From JALHVH01 sp963773685 (GTDB taxonomy: Bacteria; Acidobacteriota; Aminicenantia; Aminicenantales; Saccharicenantaceae), in the NCBI GenBank assembly GCA_963773685.1, contig CAVZBY010000001.1:434001-498000 (forward strand): DNA of 64,000 nt, given 5' to 3'. Positions 32,620 through 41,069 of this stretch are shown here, one piece after another. The position numbers and the translations under genes were made by a program. How positions within the stretch are numbered: position 1 is the stretch's first letter; every line of letters starts with the position of its first letter. The notes beneath the pieces are model-generated. The model saw nothing but the letters and a program-made list of their open reading frames with translations. It was not told where the DNA came from and ran no database searches.

Positions 32620-32648
32620 TGAATACCCTAATCGAGGTCCTCGGTCAA
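32620..32648 (-). promoter_or_regulatory. Putative promoter of the FadL-type gene
   Basis: On the minus strand TTGACC (32643-32648) is followed after 17 bases by TATTCA (32620-32625), 26 bases before the ATG. Confidence 0.5.
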
Positions 32649-32679
32649 GAGAACGAGAAAGCCGGCGCGCCAACGGGAG

Positions 32680-33097
32680 GAAATCCCCCCAACCCCCCTT
32701 TAGGAAAGGGGGGAGGTTAGAGGCTCAGCCTAAGCTTCCGGAGATGCCTGGACTTGATCGAGATCCCTCCTTGAAAAAAAGGGCTTGCAGATGGACTTGA
32801 GTGTTCCCCTATGGAAAAGGACTTCTGGCTGGATTCGAAAGTTCCCCTATTTGAAAGGGTTTGCCGCTGGACTTGATTGAAAAGGCTTTGGGCGTCGATC
32901 CCTTTGCCCATGACGTACCTTATGAAGCGGCCTATCTTGATGTTCTCCCCGATCTTTGGGCCTGCAACTGGACTTGAGTGTTTCCCCCACGGAAAAGGGC
33001 TTGAGGCCGGGCCTGAAGGTTCCCCCATTGAAATGGGCTTACGGCTGGACCTGAAAGTTCCCCCCTTTGTAAAAGGGGGGCAGGGGGGATTTGCCGG
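32680..33097. repeat. Decaying 38-base tandem repeat between two G/C-run palindromes
   Basis: The region starts with a palindrome at 32693-32713 and ends with one at 33060-33080. Between them lie about six degenerate units of ~38 bases built on TGGACTTGA, then GTTCCCC, then GAAAAGGGCTTG. The series is interrupted at about 32896-32962 by an unrelated segment that, on the minus strand, reads IGENIKIGRFIRYVMGKGI. No gene is called here. Confidence 0.7.
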
Positions 33098-33099
33098 GC

Positions 33100-35685
33100 T
33101 CACCCTTTCTTCGTGAACGTCAGCTCTCCCTTCTTGTCGACGCCGAGGACGACCGTATCCCCTTCCCCGTAATCCCCGGCCAGGATCTTCGAGGCCAGGG
33201 GATTCTGGACGTCCCGCTGGATGACCCGCTTCAGGGGCCGGGCGCCGTAGACGGGGTCATAGCCCCTCTCGGCCAGGAGGGCGGCGGCTTCCGGGGAGGC
33301 TTCGAGCCCGATCTTCCGCCCGGCGAGCCGCGACCGTAGGAGCCCGAGCTGGAGGTCGACGATCTTCAGGATGGTCTCCTTCCCCAGCGGCCGGAAGACG
33401 ACGACCTCGTCGATCCGGTTGAGGAACTCGGGCCTGAAGTGGGCTTCGAGGACCTTGCGGACCTCGCGCTCCATGGCCGGGAAATCTCCGCCCATTCCCT
33501 TGATGGCCGTGCTCCCGAGGTTCGAGGTCATGATGACGAGCGTGTTCCGGAAATCCACGGTCCGGCCCTGTCCGTCGGTCAGGCGGCCGTCGTCGAGGAT
33601 CTGGAGGAGGACATTGAAGACGTCGGCGTGGGCCTTCTCGATCTCGTCGAGGAGAACCAGAGAATAGGGCCAGCGCTTGACCGCCTCGGTCAGCTGGCCG
33701 CCCTCCTCGTAGCCGACGTAACCGGGAGGCGCCCCGATGAGCCGGGCGACCGTGTGCTTCTCCATGTACTCCGACATGTCGAGCCGGACCATCGCCTTTT
33801 CGTCGCCGAAGAGGAACTCGGCAAGCGCCCGCGCCAGCTCGGTCTTGCCGACCCCGGTCGGCCCCAGGAAGATGAACGAGCCGATGGGCCGCGCGGCGTC
33901 CTGTATCCCGGCCCGGGCCCGCCGGATGGTGTCGGAAACGACCCGTATGGCCTGTTCCTGGCCCACGACGCGGGCCGAAAGGGTCGTCTCCATCCGGAGG
34001 AGGCGGGCCGCGTCGCCTTCGAGCATCTTGGACACGGGGATGCCCGTCCAGCGGGAGACGACCTGGGCGATATCATCTTCGTCGACCTCCTCCTTGAGCA
34101 TCTTCCCCTTCTTCTGGGCCTCGGCCAGACGGGCCGCCAGGGCGTCCGATTCCTTGGCCGCCTCGATGAGCTTCCCGTAGCGGATCTCCGCGGCGCGCTC
34201 GAGGTCGCCGCGCCGCTCGGCCGCCTGCTCTTCGTTCTTGAGCGCTTCCACGCGCTCCTTGATCTTCCCCCGGGCCTCGATGAGGTCCTTCTCGTTCCTC
34301 CACTGCGCCTTGAGCCCGGAGCTTCTCTCCTTGAGGTTCGCCAGCTCCTTCTCGATCCCTTCGAGCCTCTCCTTGGCCGCTTTGTCCTTCTCCTTGCGCA
34401 GGGCCTGGCGCTCGATCTCGAGCTGGACCGTCCGCCGCTCGAGCTCGTCGATGTCCTCGGGCAGGCTGTCGATCTGGATGCGGGCCCGGGAGGCCGCTTC
34501 GTCCATGAGGTCGATGGCCTTATCCGGGAGGAACCGGCTCGCAATGTAACGGTTGGAAAGCGTCGCCGCCGCCACCAGGGCCGAGTCCGTTATCCGGACG
34601 CCGTGATGGGCCTCGTACTTCTCCTTGAGGCCGCGGAGGATGGAGATGGTCTCTTCGACCGAGGGCTCGCCCACATAGACCTGCTGGAAGCGCCTCTCGA
34701 GGGCGGCGTCCTTCTCGATATGCTTTTTATATTCGTTGAGCGTGGTCGCCCCGATGCAGCGCAGCTCGCCGCGGGCGAGGGCGGGCTTGAGCATGTTCGA
34801 GGCGTCCACGGCGCCCTCGGCCGCCCCCGCCCCGATGATCGTGTGCAGCTCGTCGATGAACAGGACGATCTCGCCCTGCGATTCGCGGATCTCCTTGAGG
34901 ATGGCCTTGAGCCGGTCCTCGAACTCGCCCCGGTACTTCGTCCCGGCGACGAGCGAGCCGATGTCGAGAGAGAGGAGGCGCTTGTTCTTCAGCGACTGGG
35001 GAACGTCGCCGTCGGCGATGCGCCGGGCCAGTCCCTCGACGACCGCGGTCTTCCCGACGCCGGCCTCGCCGATGAGGACGGGATTGTTCTTCGTCCGCCG
35101 GGACAGGACCTGCATGATGCGCCGGATCTCGTCCTCGCGGCCGATGACCGGGTCGAGCTTGCCCTGCCGCGCCAGGGCCGTGAGATCGCGGGCGTACTTC
35201 TCGAGCGCCTGGAACTTGCCCTCGGGCTCGGGGTCGGTGACCCGCTGTGATCCGCGGACCGTCGCCAGGGCCTTGAGGACCGATTCCCCGGTAACGCCCC
35301 GCGCCGCGAGGATCCGGCCGGCCTCGTTGCTCTTGTCCGCGAGCATGGCCAGGAGGATATGCTCCGTGGAGACATATTCATCCTTGAGCTGTTCGGCCTG
35401 CTTCTCGGCGTCATCCATGACGCGGCGCAGGGACTCGGAAATGTAGGGTTCCCCGCTGCCGGAGACCTTGGGCAGGCGCGCGAGCGCCGCTTCCAGGTCC
35501 GCGCGGACCGCGGCGGTGTTCGCGCCGAGCTTGCCGAGGACGGCGTTGACGACGTTCTCGGGCCGTTCGAGGAAGCTCAGAAGGAGATGCCCGGGACCGA
35601 TCTCCTGGTGCCCCAGGGCCCCGGCCTTCGCCTGCGCTTCGCGGAACGCCTCCTGCGACATGACCGTCAGTTTTTCCCATCTCAT
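33100..35685 (-). CDS. clpB: ATP-dependent disaggregase ClpB
   Basis: ClpB works with DnaK to pull proteins out of aggregates. The 861-residue protein has the N domain (AFREAQAKAGALGHQEIGPGHLLLS), AAA-1 with Walker A GEAGVGKTA and Walker B LFIDELH, the coiled-coil middle domain (about residues 405-530, which separates ClpB from ClpA/ClpC), and AAA-2 with GPTGVGKTE and VLLDEIEKAHADVFN. Length is standard. The ATG at 35685 was chosen because GGGAGG precedes it by seven bases and the consensus promoter lies upstream; a start 21 bases earlier would sit inside the ribosome site. Confidence 0.97.
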   Translation of the reverse strand: MRWEKLTVMSQEAFREAQAKAGALGHQEIGPGHLLLSFLERPENVVNAVLGKLGANTAAVRADLEAALARLPKVSGSGEPYISESLRRVMDDAEKQAEQLKDEYVSTEHILLAMLADKSNEAGRILAARGVTGESVLKALATVRGSQRVTDPEPEGKFQALEKYARDLTALARQGKLDPVIGREDEIRRIMQVLSRRTKNNPVLIGEAGVGKTAVVEGLARRIADGDVPQSLKNKRLLSLDIGSLVAGTKYRGEFEDRLKAILKEIRESQGEIVLFIDELHTIIGAGAAEGAVDASNMLKPALARGELRCIGATTLNEYKKHIEKDAALERRFQQVYVGEPSVEETISILRGLKEKYEAHHGVRITDSALVAAATLSNRYIASRFLPDKAIDLMDEAASRARIQIDSLPEDIDELERRTVQLEIERQALRKEKDKAAKERLEGIEKELANLKERSSGLKAQWRNEKDLIEARGKIKERVEALKNEEQAAERRGDLERAAEIRYGKLIEAAKESDALAARLAEAQKKGKMLKEEVDEDDIAQVVSRWTGIPVSKMLEGDAARLLRMETTLSARVVGQEQAIRVVSDTIRRARAGIQDAARPIGSFIFLGPTGVGKTELARALAEFLFGDEKAMVRLDMSEYMEKHTVARLIGAPPGYVGYEEGGQLTEAVKRWPYSLVLLDEIEKAHADVFNVLLQILDDGRLTDGQGRTVDFRNTLVIMTSNLGSTAIKGMGGDFPAMEREVRKVLEAHFRPEFLNRIDEVVVFRPLGKETILKIVDLQLGLLRSRLAGRKIGLEASPEAAALLAERGYDPVYGARPLKRVIQRDVQNPLASKILAGDYGEGDTVVLGVDKKGELTFTKKG

Positions 35686-35705
35686 GGCGGACCTCCCTTC
35701 CTTCA

Positions 35706-35734
35706 AAAATAGCGGGCGCGGGCGCGCGTGTCAA
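35706..35734 (-). promoter_or_regulatory. Promoter of clpB
   Basis: On the minus strand a perfect TTGACA (35729-35734), 17 bases, then TATTTT (35706-35711). It is a housekeeping-type promoter; I see no CIRCE repeat near it. Confidence 0.7.
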
Positions 35735-35750
35735 GAACGCCCCCTCCGAC

Positions 35751-35778
35751 TTGACAATTGCCTTAAAATGGATATCTA
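35751..35778 (+). promoter_or_regulatory. Putative promoter of the acidic-protein gene
   Basis: TTGACA (35751-35756) followed after 16 bases by TATCTA (35773-35778). The -10 is weak, but the location between divergent genes and just ahead of the AGGGAG ribosome site fits. Confidence 0.42.
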
Positions 35779-35797
35779 TTTGCTTAGGGAGCGCGTC

Positions 35798-36148
35798 ATG
35801 GAAGAGATCGAAGTATCGAGCTGGCTGACGTTGGATGCGATCAAGAAGGCGGCCGACCCCATCGAGACCGTCGGGAACCTTCAGACCGGCCACTCGATGT
35901 CCGTCTTCTGCGAGATCGAAGAGGATTACCTCGAGCTCTGCTACAGCGATTCCGCCGCCAACATCCTGAGACGCTACGAGGACCGGGACGAGTTCGACGT
36001 CGCCCTCGAACAGAGGAAGGAAGAGGTCGGCGACGCTCCCTTCGAGGACGGCAAGGACTTCGAGAAGGATTTCGACGGGGACGAGGAGGACGAGGAAGAG
36101 GAGGAGACCGAGGAGGGCTTCCAGGTCGAGGAAGCCGAAGAGCTCTAG
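35798..36148 (+). CDS. Small acidic protein of unknown function
   Basis: The 116-residue protein has a folded-looking first part (MEEIEVSSWLTLDAIKKAAD, SMSVFCEIEEDYLELCYSD) and a tail from about residue 85 that is almost only Asp and Glu. No family is recognised. Acidic tails of this type occur in nucleic-acid mimics and chaperone clients, but nothing here decides between them. The second of two in-frame ATGs was chosen because AGGGAG lies six bases before it. Its stop overlaps the mutS stop at a CTAG. Confidence 0.65.
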   Translation: MEEIEVSSWLTLDAIKKAADPIETVGNLQTGHSMSVFCEIEEDYLELCYSDSAANILRRYEDRDEFDVALEQRKEEVGDAPFEDGKDFEKDFDGDEEDEEEEETEEGFQVEEAEEL

Positions 36149-38781
36149 TCCCCCGCCTTCCCGCCCAGCCCGTTCTTCAGCGCCCCGAGGAAGTTCAGGG
36201 CCTCGAGCGGCGTCATCCCCTGGATATCGCAGGACAGGATCCGGTCCCGGACCTCCTCGAGCGCCGCGCGCTCCCGGTCCTCGGCGAAGAGCAGTCCCTG
36301 GGACCGATCGCGCTTGCCCGGCGCGCGGTATCCCATCCGGGGAACGCCCTCCTCGTCGAATTCCCGCTTTTCCAGGTTGAACAGGATCTCCCGGGCCCGG
36401 TCGATCACGGCCCGCGGGATGCCGGCCAGCTTGGCCACGTGGATGCCGTAGCTGCGGTCGGACGGTCCGGGGACGATCTTGCGCAGGAAGATGATGTCGT
36501 CCTTCCACTCCTTGACGGAGACGTGGAAGTTCCGGATCCTCTTGAGGCTCAGGGCGAGCTCGGTCAGCTCGTGGTAGTGGGTGGCGAAGAGGGTCTTGGC
36601 CCGGGCCCCTTCCCGCTCGTGCAGATGCTCGGCCACGGCCCAGGCGATGCTCAGGCCGTCGAACGTGCTGGTCCCCCGCCCGACCTCGTCGAGGAGGATG
36701 AGGCTCCGGGGCGTCGCGCTGTTCAGGATGGCCGCCGTCTCCAGCATCTCGACCATGAAGGTCGACTGTCCGACGCTCAGGAAGTCCGTCGCTCCGATGC
36801 GGGTGAAGATGCGGTCGACCAGGCCCAGCGAGGCCGATTCGGCCGGCACGAACGAGCCCATCTGGGCCATGATGGAGATGAGGGCGACCTGGCGGAGGTA
36901 GGTCGATTTCCCGCCCATGTTCGGGCCGGTGATGACGAGGATCTGTTCGTCCGCGGGGTCGAGGAACGTGTCGTTCGGGATGAACGGCTCGGCGTTGGCG
37001 ACCTCGATGACGGGGTGCCGCCCGCCCGTGATCCGGATGGCGTCCCCGCCGCCGATCTCGGGGCGGCAGTATCCCCGGCCGACCGCGAGCTCGCCCAGGG
37101 CCGTGAGGACGTCCAGCCGCGCGACGGCGGCGGCGATGCGCTGGAGGCGCGTCGTCTCCCGGGCCACGGCCTCCCGGGTCTCCTGGAAGATCCGATACTC
37201 GATCTCGGCCATCCGCTCCTCGGCATGGAGGACCTTTTCTTCATACGCCTTGAGCTCCGGAGTGAGGAAGCGCTCCGAGCCGACGAGGGTCTGCTTGCGG
37301 ATGTAGTCCGGGGGGACCTGGGGCAGGTTGGGCTTGGTGACGTCGATATAATAGCCGAAGACCTTGTTGTAGCGGACCTTGAGGGACGTAATGCCCGTCC
37401 TCTCCCGCTCCGTTTTCTCCAGCCGGGCGATGAACGCCTTGCCGGACCGCGAGACGTCCCTCAGCTCGTCGAGCTCGGAGTCGAACCCCGGCTTGATGAG
37501 CCCGCCCTCCGTGAGCGCGAGCGCCGGCTCGTCCAAAATGGCCCGATCGACGATCGCCACCACGTCCCGGGCATCGTCCCACTCCTCCAGGAGATCGCGG
37601 AACGCGTCCGCCTTGAAGGCCTGGAGCATCGTCCGGAGCTTCGGGAGGGGCTCGAGAGACCTTTTCAGGGCGACCAGGTCCCGGGCGTTGGCGGCCGCAA
37701 GGGAGATCTTGCCTGTCAGCCTTTCGAGGTCGTGAACGCCTTTGAGGGTGTCGCGCACCTCGCGCCTTTCGATGGTCAGACGGACGGCATCAGCCACCGC
37801 GTCCAGCCGGGCGTTGATCCGTTCGACGTCCGCGAGGGGCTCCAGAAGCCGGCCGCGGAGCGTCCGCGCCCCCATCGGGGTCACCGTGAGGTCCATGACC
37901 TCGAGCAGGGTGTCCGATGTTCGCCCGTCGCGGAGGTTCCGGACGAGCTCGAGGTTCCGGACCGTCGCCGTGTCCAGGACGAGCCGGTCGCCGGGAGGCA
38001 CATAGACGACCCTGTGGACAAGGGCGACGGAGTCCTTCCGGACCTTCTTGACGTAATGGAGGAGCGCGCCGGCGGCCGCGACGGCCAGGGGCTTCCCGTC
38101 CAGGCCGAATCCCGCCAGGGACTTGACCCGGAGGTGTTCCTCGAGGAGCCGTGAGGCCTGCGGCGGATCGAAGGCCCAGGCTTCGACGGGGCTGAGGGGC
38201 ACCGCCGCGGCGTCCCGGGGCGAAAGGACCCGGGCCAGGGAATCCTCGGCGCCCTCCGGATAGATGATCTCCCGGGGCGACGCCTTGAACAGCTCGTCGG
38301 ACGCCGCACGGACCTCTTCGGGCCCGCCCTGGAGCGCCCGGATCTCCCCGGAGACGAGATCGAGCCGGGCCAGCCCCCACCCTTCCCGGGTCAAGACGAG
38401 GGCCGCGATGTAGGTGTTCTCCCGGGCGTCTCCGTTCTCGACCTCGACCGCCGTTCCGGGCGTCAGGACCTTGATGACCTCCCGTTTGACCACGCCTTTC
38501 GCCGCCCGCGGGTCCTCCATCTGCTCGCAGACGGCGACCTTGTATCCGCGGCGCAGCAGCTTGGCCAGGTAGGCGTTGACGGCGTGGTGGGGAACGCCGC
38601 ACATCGGGACCTTCTGGCGCGAGGTCAGGGCGATCTCGAGGACGGGAGAGGCCGTCTTCGCGTCCTCGTAGAACATCTCGTAGAAGTCGCCCAGCCGGAA
38701 GAAGAGCAGGGCCCCGGGGTGCTCCTTCTTGATGCGGAAATACTGCTCCATCATCGGGGTCAGGGAGCTTTTTTCGGGCAT
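36145..38781 (-). CDS. mutS: DNA mismatch repair protein MutS
   Basis: MutS recognises mismatches and short loops in new DNA. The 878-residue protein has the mismatch-binding Phe-x-Glu in GDFYEMFYEDAKTAS, CGVPHHAVNAYLAKLL, the clamp and lever regions, and the ATPase core with Walker A VITGPNMGGKSTYLRQ, SFVPAESASLGLVDRIFTRIGATD and LILLDEVGRGTSTFDG. Length is typical. The ATG at 38781 gives the standard N-terminus (SLTPMMEQYF); no ribosome-binding sequence precedes it and a strong promoter ends only 11 bases upstream, so the transcript is probably almost leaderless. Confidence 0.97.
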   Translation of the reverse strand: MPEKSSLTPMMEQYFRIKKEHPGALLFFRLGDFYEMFYEDAKTASPVLEIALTSRQKVPMCGVPHHAVNAYLAKLLRRGYKVAVCEQMEDPRAAKGVVKREVIKVLTPGTAVEVENGDARENTYIAALVLTREGWGLARLDLVSGEIRALQGGPEEVRAASDELFKASPREIIYPEGAEDSLARVLSPRDAAAVPLSPVEAWAFDPPQASRLLEEHLRVKSLAGFGLDGKPLAVAAAGALLHYVKKVRKDSVALVHRVVYVPPGDRLVLDTATVRNLELVRNLRDGRTSDTLLEVMDLTVTPMGARTLRGRLLEPLADVERINARLDAVADAVRLTIERREVRDTLKGVHDLERLTGKISLAAANARDLVALKRSLEPLPKLRTMLQAFKADAFRDLLEEWDDARDVVAIVDRAILDEPALALTEGGLIKPGFDSELDELRDVSRSGKAFIARLEKTERERTGITSLKVRYNKVFGYYIDVTKPNLPQVPPDYIRKQTLVGSERFLTPELKAYEEKVLHAEERMAEIEYRIFQETREAVARETTRLQRIAAAVARLDVLTALGELAVGRGYCRPEIGGGDAIRITGGRHPVIEVANAEPFIPNDTFLDPADEQILVITGPNMGGKSTYLRQVALISIMAQMGSFVPAESASLGLVDRIFTRIGATDFLSVGQSTFMVEMLETAAILNSATPRSLILLDEVGRGTSTFDGLSIAWAVAEHLHEREGARAKTLFATHYHELTELALSLKRIRNFHVSVKEWKDDIIFLRKIVPGPSDRSYGIHVAKLAGIPRAVIDRAREILFNLEKREFDEEGVPRMGYRAPGKRDRSQGLLFAEDRERAALEEVRDRILSCDIQGMTPLEALNFLGALKNGLGGKAGD

Positions 38782-38792
38782 GGCAATTTTCA

Positions 38793-38821
38793 AATATACT
38801 CGGAGGCCGGGGGCATTGCAA
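38793..38821 (-). promoter_or_regulatory. Promoter of mutS (near-leaderless)
   Basis: On the minus strand TTGCAA (38816-38821), 17 bases, TATATT (38793-38798). The expected transcript start lies about 4-5 bases before the ATG. Confidence 0.68.
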
Positions 38822-38873
38822 GGTCGGTCCCGCCCGGGCGAGCGGCGGCCGCCGGAGGCGTTGCGCCCGGCGA

Positions 38874-38902
38874 TTGACAACGACGGGGCCGGGCGATAGT
38901 AT
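38874..38902 (+). promoter_or_regulatory. Promoter of pgsA (near-leaderless)
   Basis: TTGACA (38874-38879), 17 bases, TAGTAT (38897-38902), with the ATG at 38914. The expected leader is about 5 bases and no ribosome site is seen. Divergent from the mutS promoter. Confidence 0.6.
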
Positions 38903-38913
38903 TATCTGCGTCC

Positions 38914-39462
38914 ATGAAGCTCAATGTTCCGAACTTCCTGACCATCCTGCGGATCTTCGCCATCCCGGCCCTCGTCGTCGTCCTGCTCTCGGATTTCCGG
39001 GGATGGGAGATCGTGGGGTTCGCCATTTTCCTCTTCGCCTCCCTGACGGACATGCTGGACGGGTTCTGGGCCCGCAAGAAGAAGCAGATCACCGTCTTCG
39101 GCCAGCTCCTCGACCCGATGGCCGACAAGCTCCTCATCGCCTCGGCCCTGATCTGTCTCGTCGGCCGCCGGATCGTGCCGGCCTGGATGGCGGTCATCAT
39201 CATCGGCCGGGAGATCGCGGTGACGGGGTTCCGGGCCATCGCTTCGTCGCGGGGGAAGAACATCCCCGCGTCGGGCCTGGGCAAGCTCAAGATGACGCTC
39301 GAGACCGTCACCCTCTGCCTTCTCATCCTGGGCCCGGTGAACCTCGGGAGGCTCCACCTCCTCGCCCCCATCGGCCTGTGGCTCACGGTCGCCGTGGCCC
39401 TGGCCTCGGCGGTGGAGTATTACGTCCGCTTCGCGCCGACGATCCTGTCAAAGGACGTCTGA
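38914..39462 (+). CDS. pgsA: CDP-diacylglycerol-glycerol-3-phosphate 3-phosphatidyltransferase
   Basis: PgsA makes phosphatidylglycerol phosphate at the inner membrane. The 182-residue protein starts MKLNVPNFLTILRIFAIP (family form NxPNxLTxxRxxxxP), has several membrane helices and the CDP-alcohol transferase motif DGFWARKKKQITVFGQLLDP followed by MADK, with the D-G-x2-A-R-x8-G-x3-D-x3-D spacing, and later GREIAVTGFRAIASSRG. Length is standard. Its end overlaps that of fabD by 15 bases on the opposite strand. Confidence 0.94.
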   Translation: MKLNVPNFLTILRIFAIPALVVVLLSDFRGWEIVGFAIFLFASLTDMLDGFWARKKKQITVFGQLLDPMADKLLIASALICLVGRRIVPAWMAVIIIGREIAVTGFRAIASSRGKNIPASGLGKLKMTLETVTLCLLILGPVNLGRLHLLAPIGLWLTVAVALASAVEYYVRFAPTILSKDV

Positions 39463-40380
39463 CAAGGCCTGCTTCGCCTTTTCCAGAGATCCCCGGTCCT
39501 CGACGTTCGCCGTGACGGGCGGCTGGGGCCAGCCGCGGCCGATCCTCTTCATCAGCCCGGACAGGACCTTCCCGGGCCCGGTTTCCACCCAAAGGGCTAT
39601 CCCTTCTCCCCGGAGCGATTCGATGCACGAGGTCCAGAGGACGGGCCGGCTGACCTGACGCCGGAGGGCGTCCCGGGCCTCTTCCCCGGTCCGGACGAAG
39701 CGCGCGTCCACGTTGCAGACGACGGGGAACCTCGGGTCGCGGAAAGGGACGAGGGCCAGGTCGGCCGCCAGCCGGTCCTCGGCGGGACGCATCAGAGCGG
39801 TGTGGAAGGGGGCGCTCACCGGGAGCATGACCGACCTCGGCGGGTTGAGGACGCGGAGGGCTTCCTGGACGCCTTCGAGCGTCCCGGCGATGACGACCTG
39901 GTCCGGGCTGTTCCAGTTGGCGACCTCGACGCTCCGGTCCGGGACCCGATCGAGCGCCTGCCGGAGGGCTTCGGGATCGGCGCCCAGGACCGCGGCCATG
40001 ACGCCCGTGCCGGCCGGGACGGCCTCCTGCATGTACACGCCCCGCTTGTGCACGAGCCGGACGGCGTCCTCGAACGTCAGGACTCCGGCGGCCACGAGGG
40101 CCGAATACTCTCCGAGGCTGTGCCCCGCGGCGACGGCGGGCTCCGCCCCGAGGAGGGTGAACGCGATCGTGCTGACGGTGAGGAGCGCGGGCTGGGTGTT
40201 TCGCGTCAGACGGAGCTCCTCTTCGGGCCCTTCGAAACACAGCTTCGAAATGGGGTAGCCGAGCGCCTCGTCGGCCCGCGCGAAGATCTCCCGGGCTTCT
40301 TTGAATCCGTCGTAAAGGTCCTTCCCCATGCCGACGGCCTGGGAACCCTGGCCGGGAAAAAGGCAGGCGAATCGCTTCAT
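39448..40380 (-). CDS. fabD: Malonyl-CoA:ACP transacylase
   Basis: FabD loads malonate onto acyl carrier protein for fatty acid synthesis. The 310-residue protein has FPGQGSQAVGMG at the start, the nucleophile elbow GHSLGEYSAL with the active Ser, and later SAPFHTALM with the catalytic His, plus VETGPGKVLSGLMKR. The ATG at 40380 was preferred since AAAGGA lies nine bases ahead and it gives the standard opening. It is the last gene of a minus-strand set that starts with tamB; no other fab genes are adjacent, which is unusual. Confidence 0.95.
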   Translation of the reverse strand: MKRFACLFPGQGSQAVGMGKDLYDGFKEAREIFARADEALGYPISKLCFEGPEEELRLTRNTQPALLTVSTIAFTLLGAEPAVAAGHSLGEYSALVAAGVLTFEDAVRLVHKRGVYMQEAVPAGTGVMAAVLGADPEALRQALDRVPDRSVEVANWNSPDQVVIAGTLEGVQEALRVLNPPRSVMLPVSAPFHTALMRPAEDRLAADLALVPFRDPRFPVVCNVDARFVRTGEEARDALRRQVSRPVLWTSCIESLRGEGIALWVETGPGKVLSGLMKRIGRGWPQPPVTANVEDRGSLEKAKQALSDVL

Positions 40381-40402
40381 GAGGGGCATTCCTTTCAAGG
40401 GG

Positions 40403-41068
40403 TTATTCCAGGCAGTCCCGGTTCACGAGGATCTCGGCCTGGGCCTTCAGGTTCCCCGTCCAGTCCGCGATGAGCTTGTCCCGCCTCTGTTCCTGGACGC
40501 GGGACTCGATGCGGTCGAGGACCTGGACCATGGGGGCCGGCTCCTCCCCGGCGGCGCGGCGCTCGGGGACATAGACGTCCTGGTAATACGCTTCGATCTC
40601 TTTGATGGTCACGGGCGCCGCCTGGCTGAACCTTCCCGCGACGGCCTTGCGGTAGCCGACCGCATTTTCGACGAACGGCCGCAGGTCCGCCTCCGCGATG
40701 CCGAATTCCGCGAGCGCCCGCGCCCACGCATCCGGCCCGAGTCTCCGGGCGGCTTCGTCGAGGGCCACGGCGATCTCCTCGTCGCTCGGGGCGGCGGGGC
40801 CCCGAGCGAGGTCGAAGACGAGCTTCTGCTCGACGAGCCTGTCCAGCACGGCGGACAGGGATGTTTCCCCCGGATCTCCGGCATGAAGCCCGAAGCGCTG
40901 GGCGATCCTGACGTCGATGAGCGTGACGGCCTTTCCGTTGACCACGGCGGCCACGCAATCCTCGACCTGCCGGCACGGAGCCTGGGCCCGGAGGCCGAGG
41001 ATCGAAAGGGCCAGGAGCGTCATCCCGGCCGCCCGAATCCTTTTCCGGTCCGTTCTTGGTTTCTTCAT
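40403..41068 (-). CDS. Periplasmic SurA-like chaperone without PPIase domain
   Basis: The 221-residue protein has a signal-like start (MTLLALSILGLRAQA after a basic stretch) and resembles the SurA N-domain: CVAAVVNGKAVTLIDVRIAQ, LDRLVEQKLVFDLA and a C-terminal helix KLIADWTGNLKAQAEILVN, while the parvulin domains are missing. SurA escorts outer-membrane proteins to the BAM complex. It sits between the TamA-like gene (one base after its stop) and fabD, which fits a chaperone for barrel proteins. The RxEQRRDKLI ending is typical of short SurA-like proteins. Confidence 0.78.
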   Translation of the reverse strand: MKKPRTDRKRIRAAGMTLLALSILGLRAQAPCRQVEDCVAAVVNGKAVTLIDVRIAQRFGLHAGDPGETSLSAVLDRLVEQKLVFDLARGPAAPSDEEIAVALDEAARRLGPDAWARALAEFGIAEADLRPFVENAVGYRKAVAGRFSQAAPVTIKEIEAYYQDVYVPERRAAGEEPAPMVQVLDRIESRVQEQRRDKLIADWTGNLKAQAEILVNRDCLE

Positions 41069-41069
41069 G

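Noticed and set aside
32717..33103. 128-codon protein-coding gene on the minus strand
   Set aside because: It is read through tandem repeats and palindromes; the translation is repeat-derived and has no ribosome site.
33439..35250. 603-codon frame opposite clpB
   Set aside because: Shadow frame of ClpB, no independent support.
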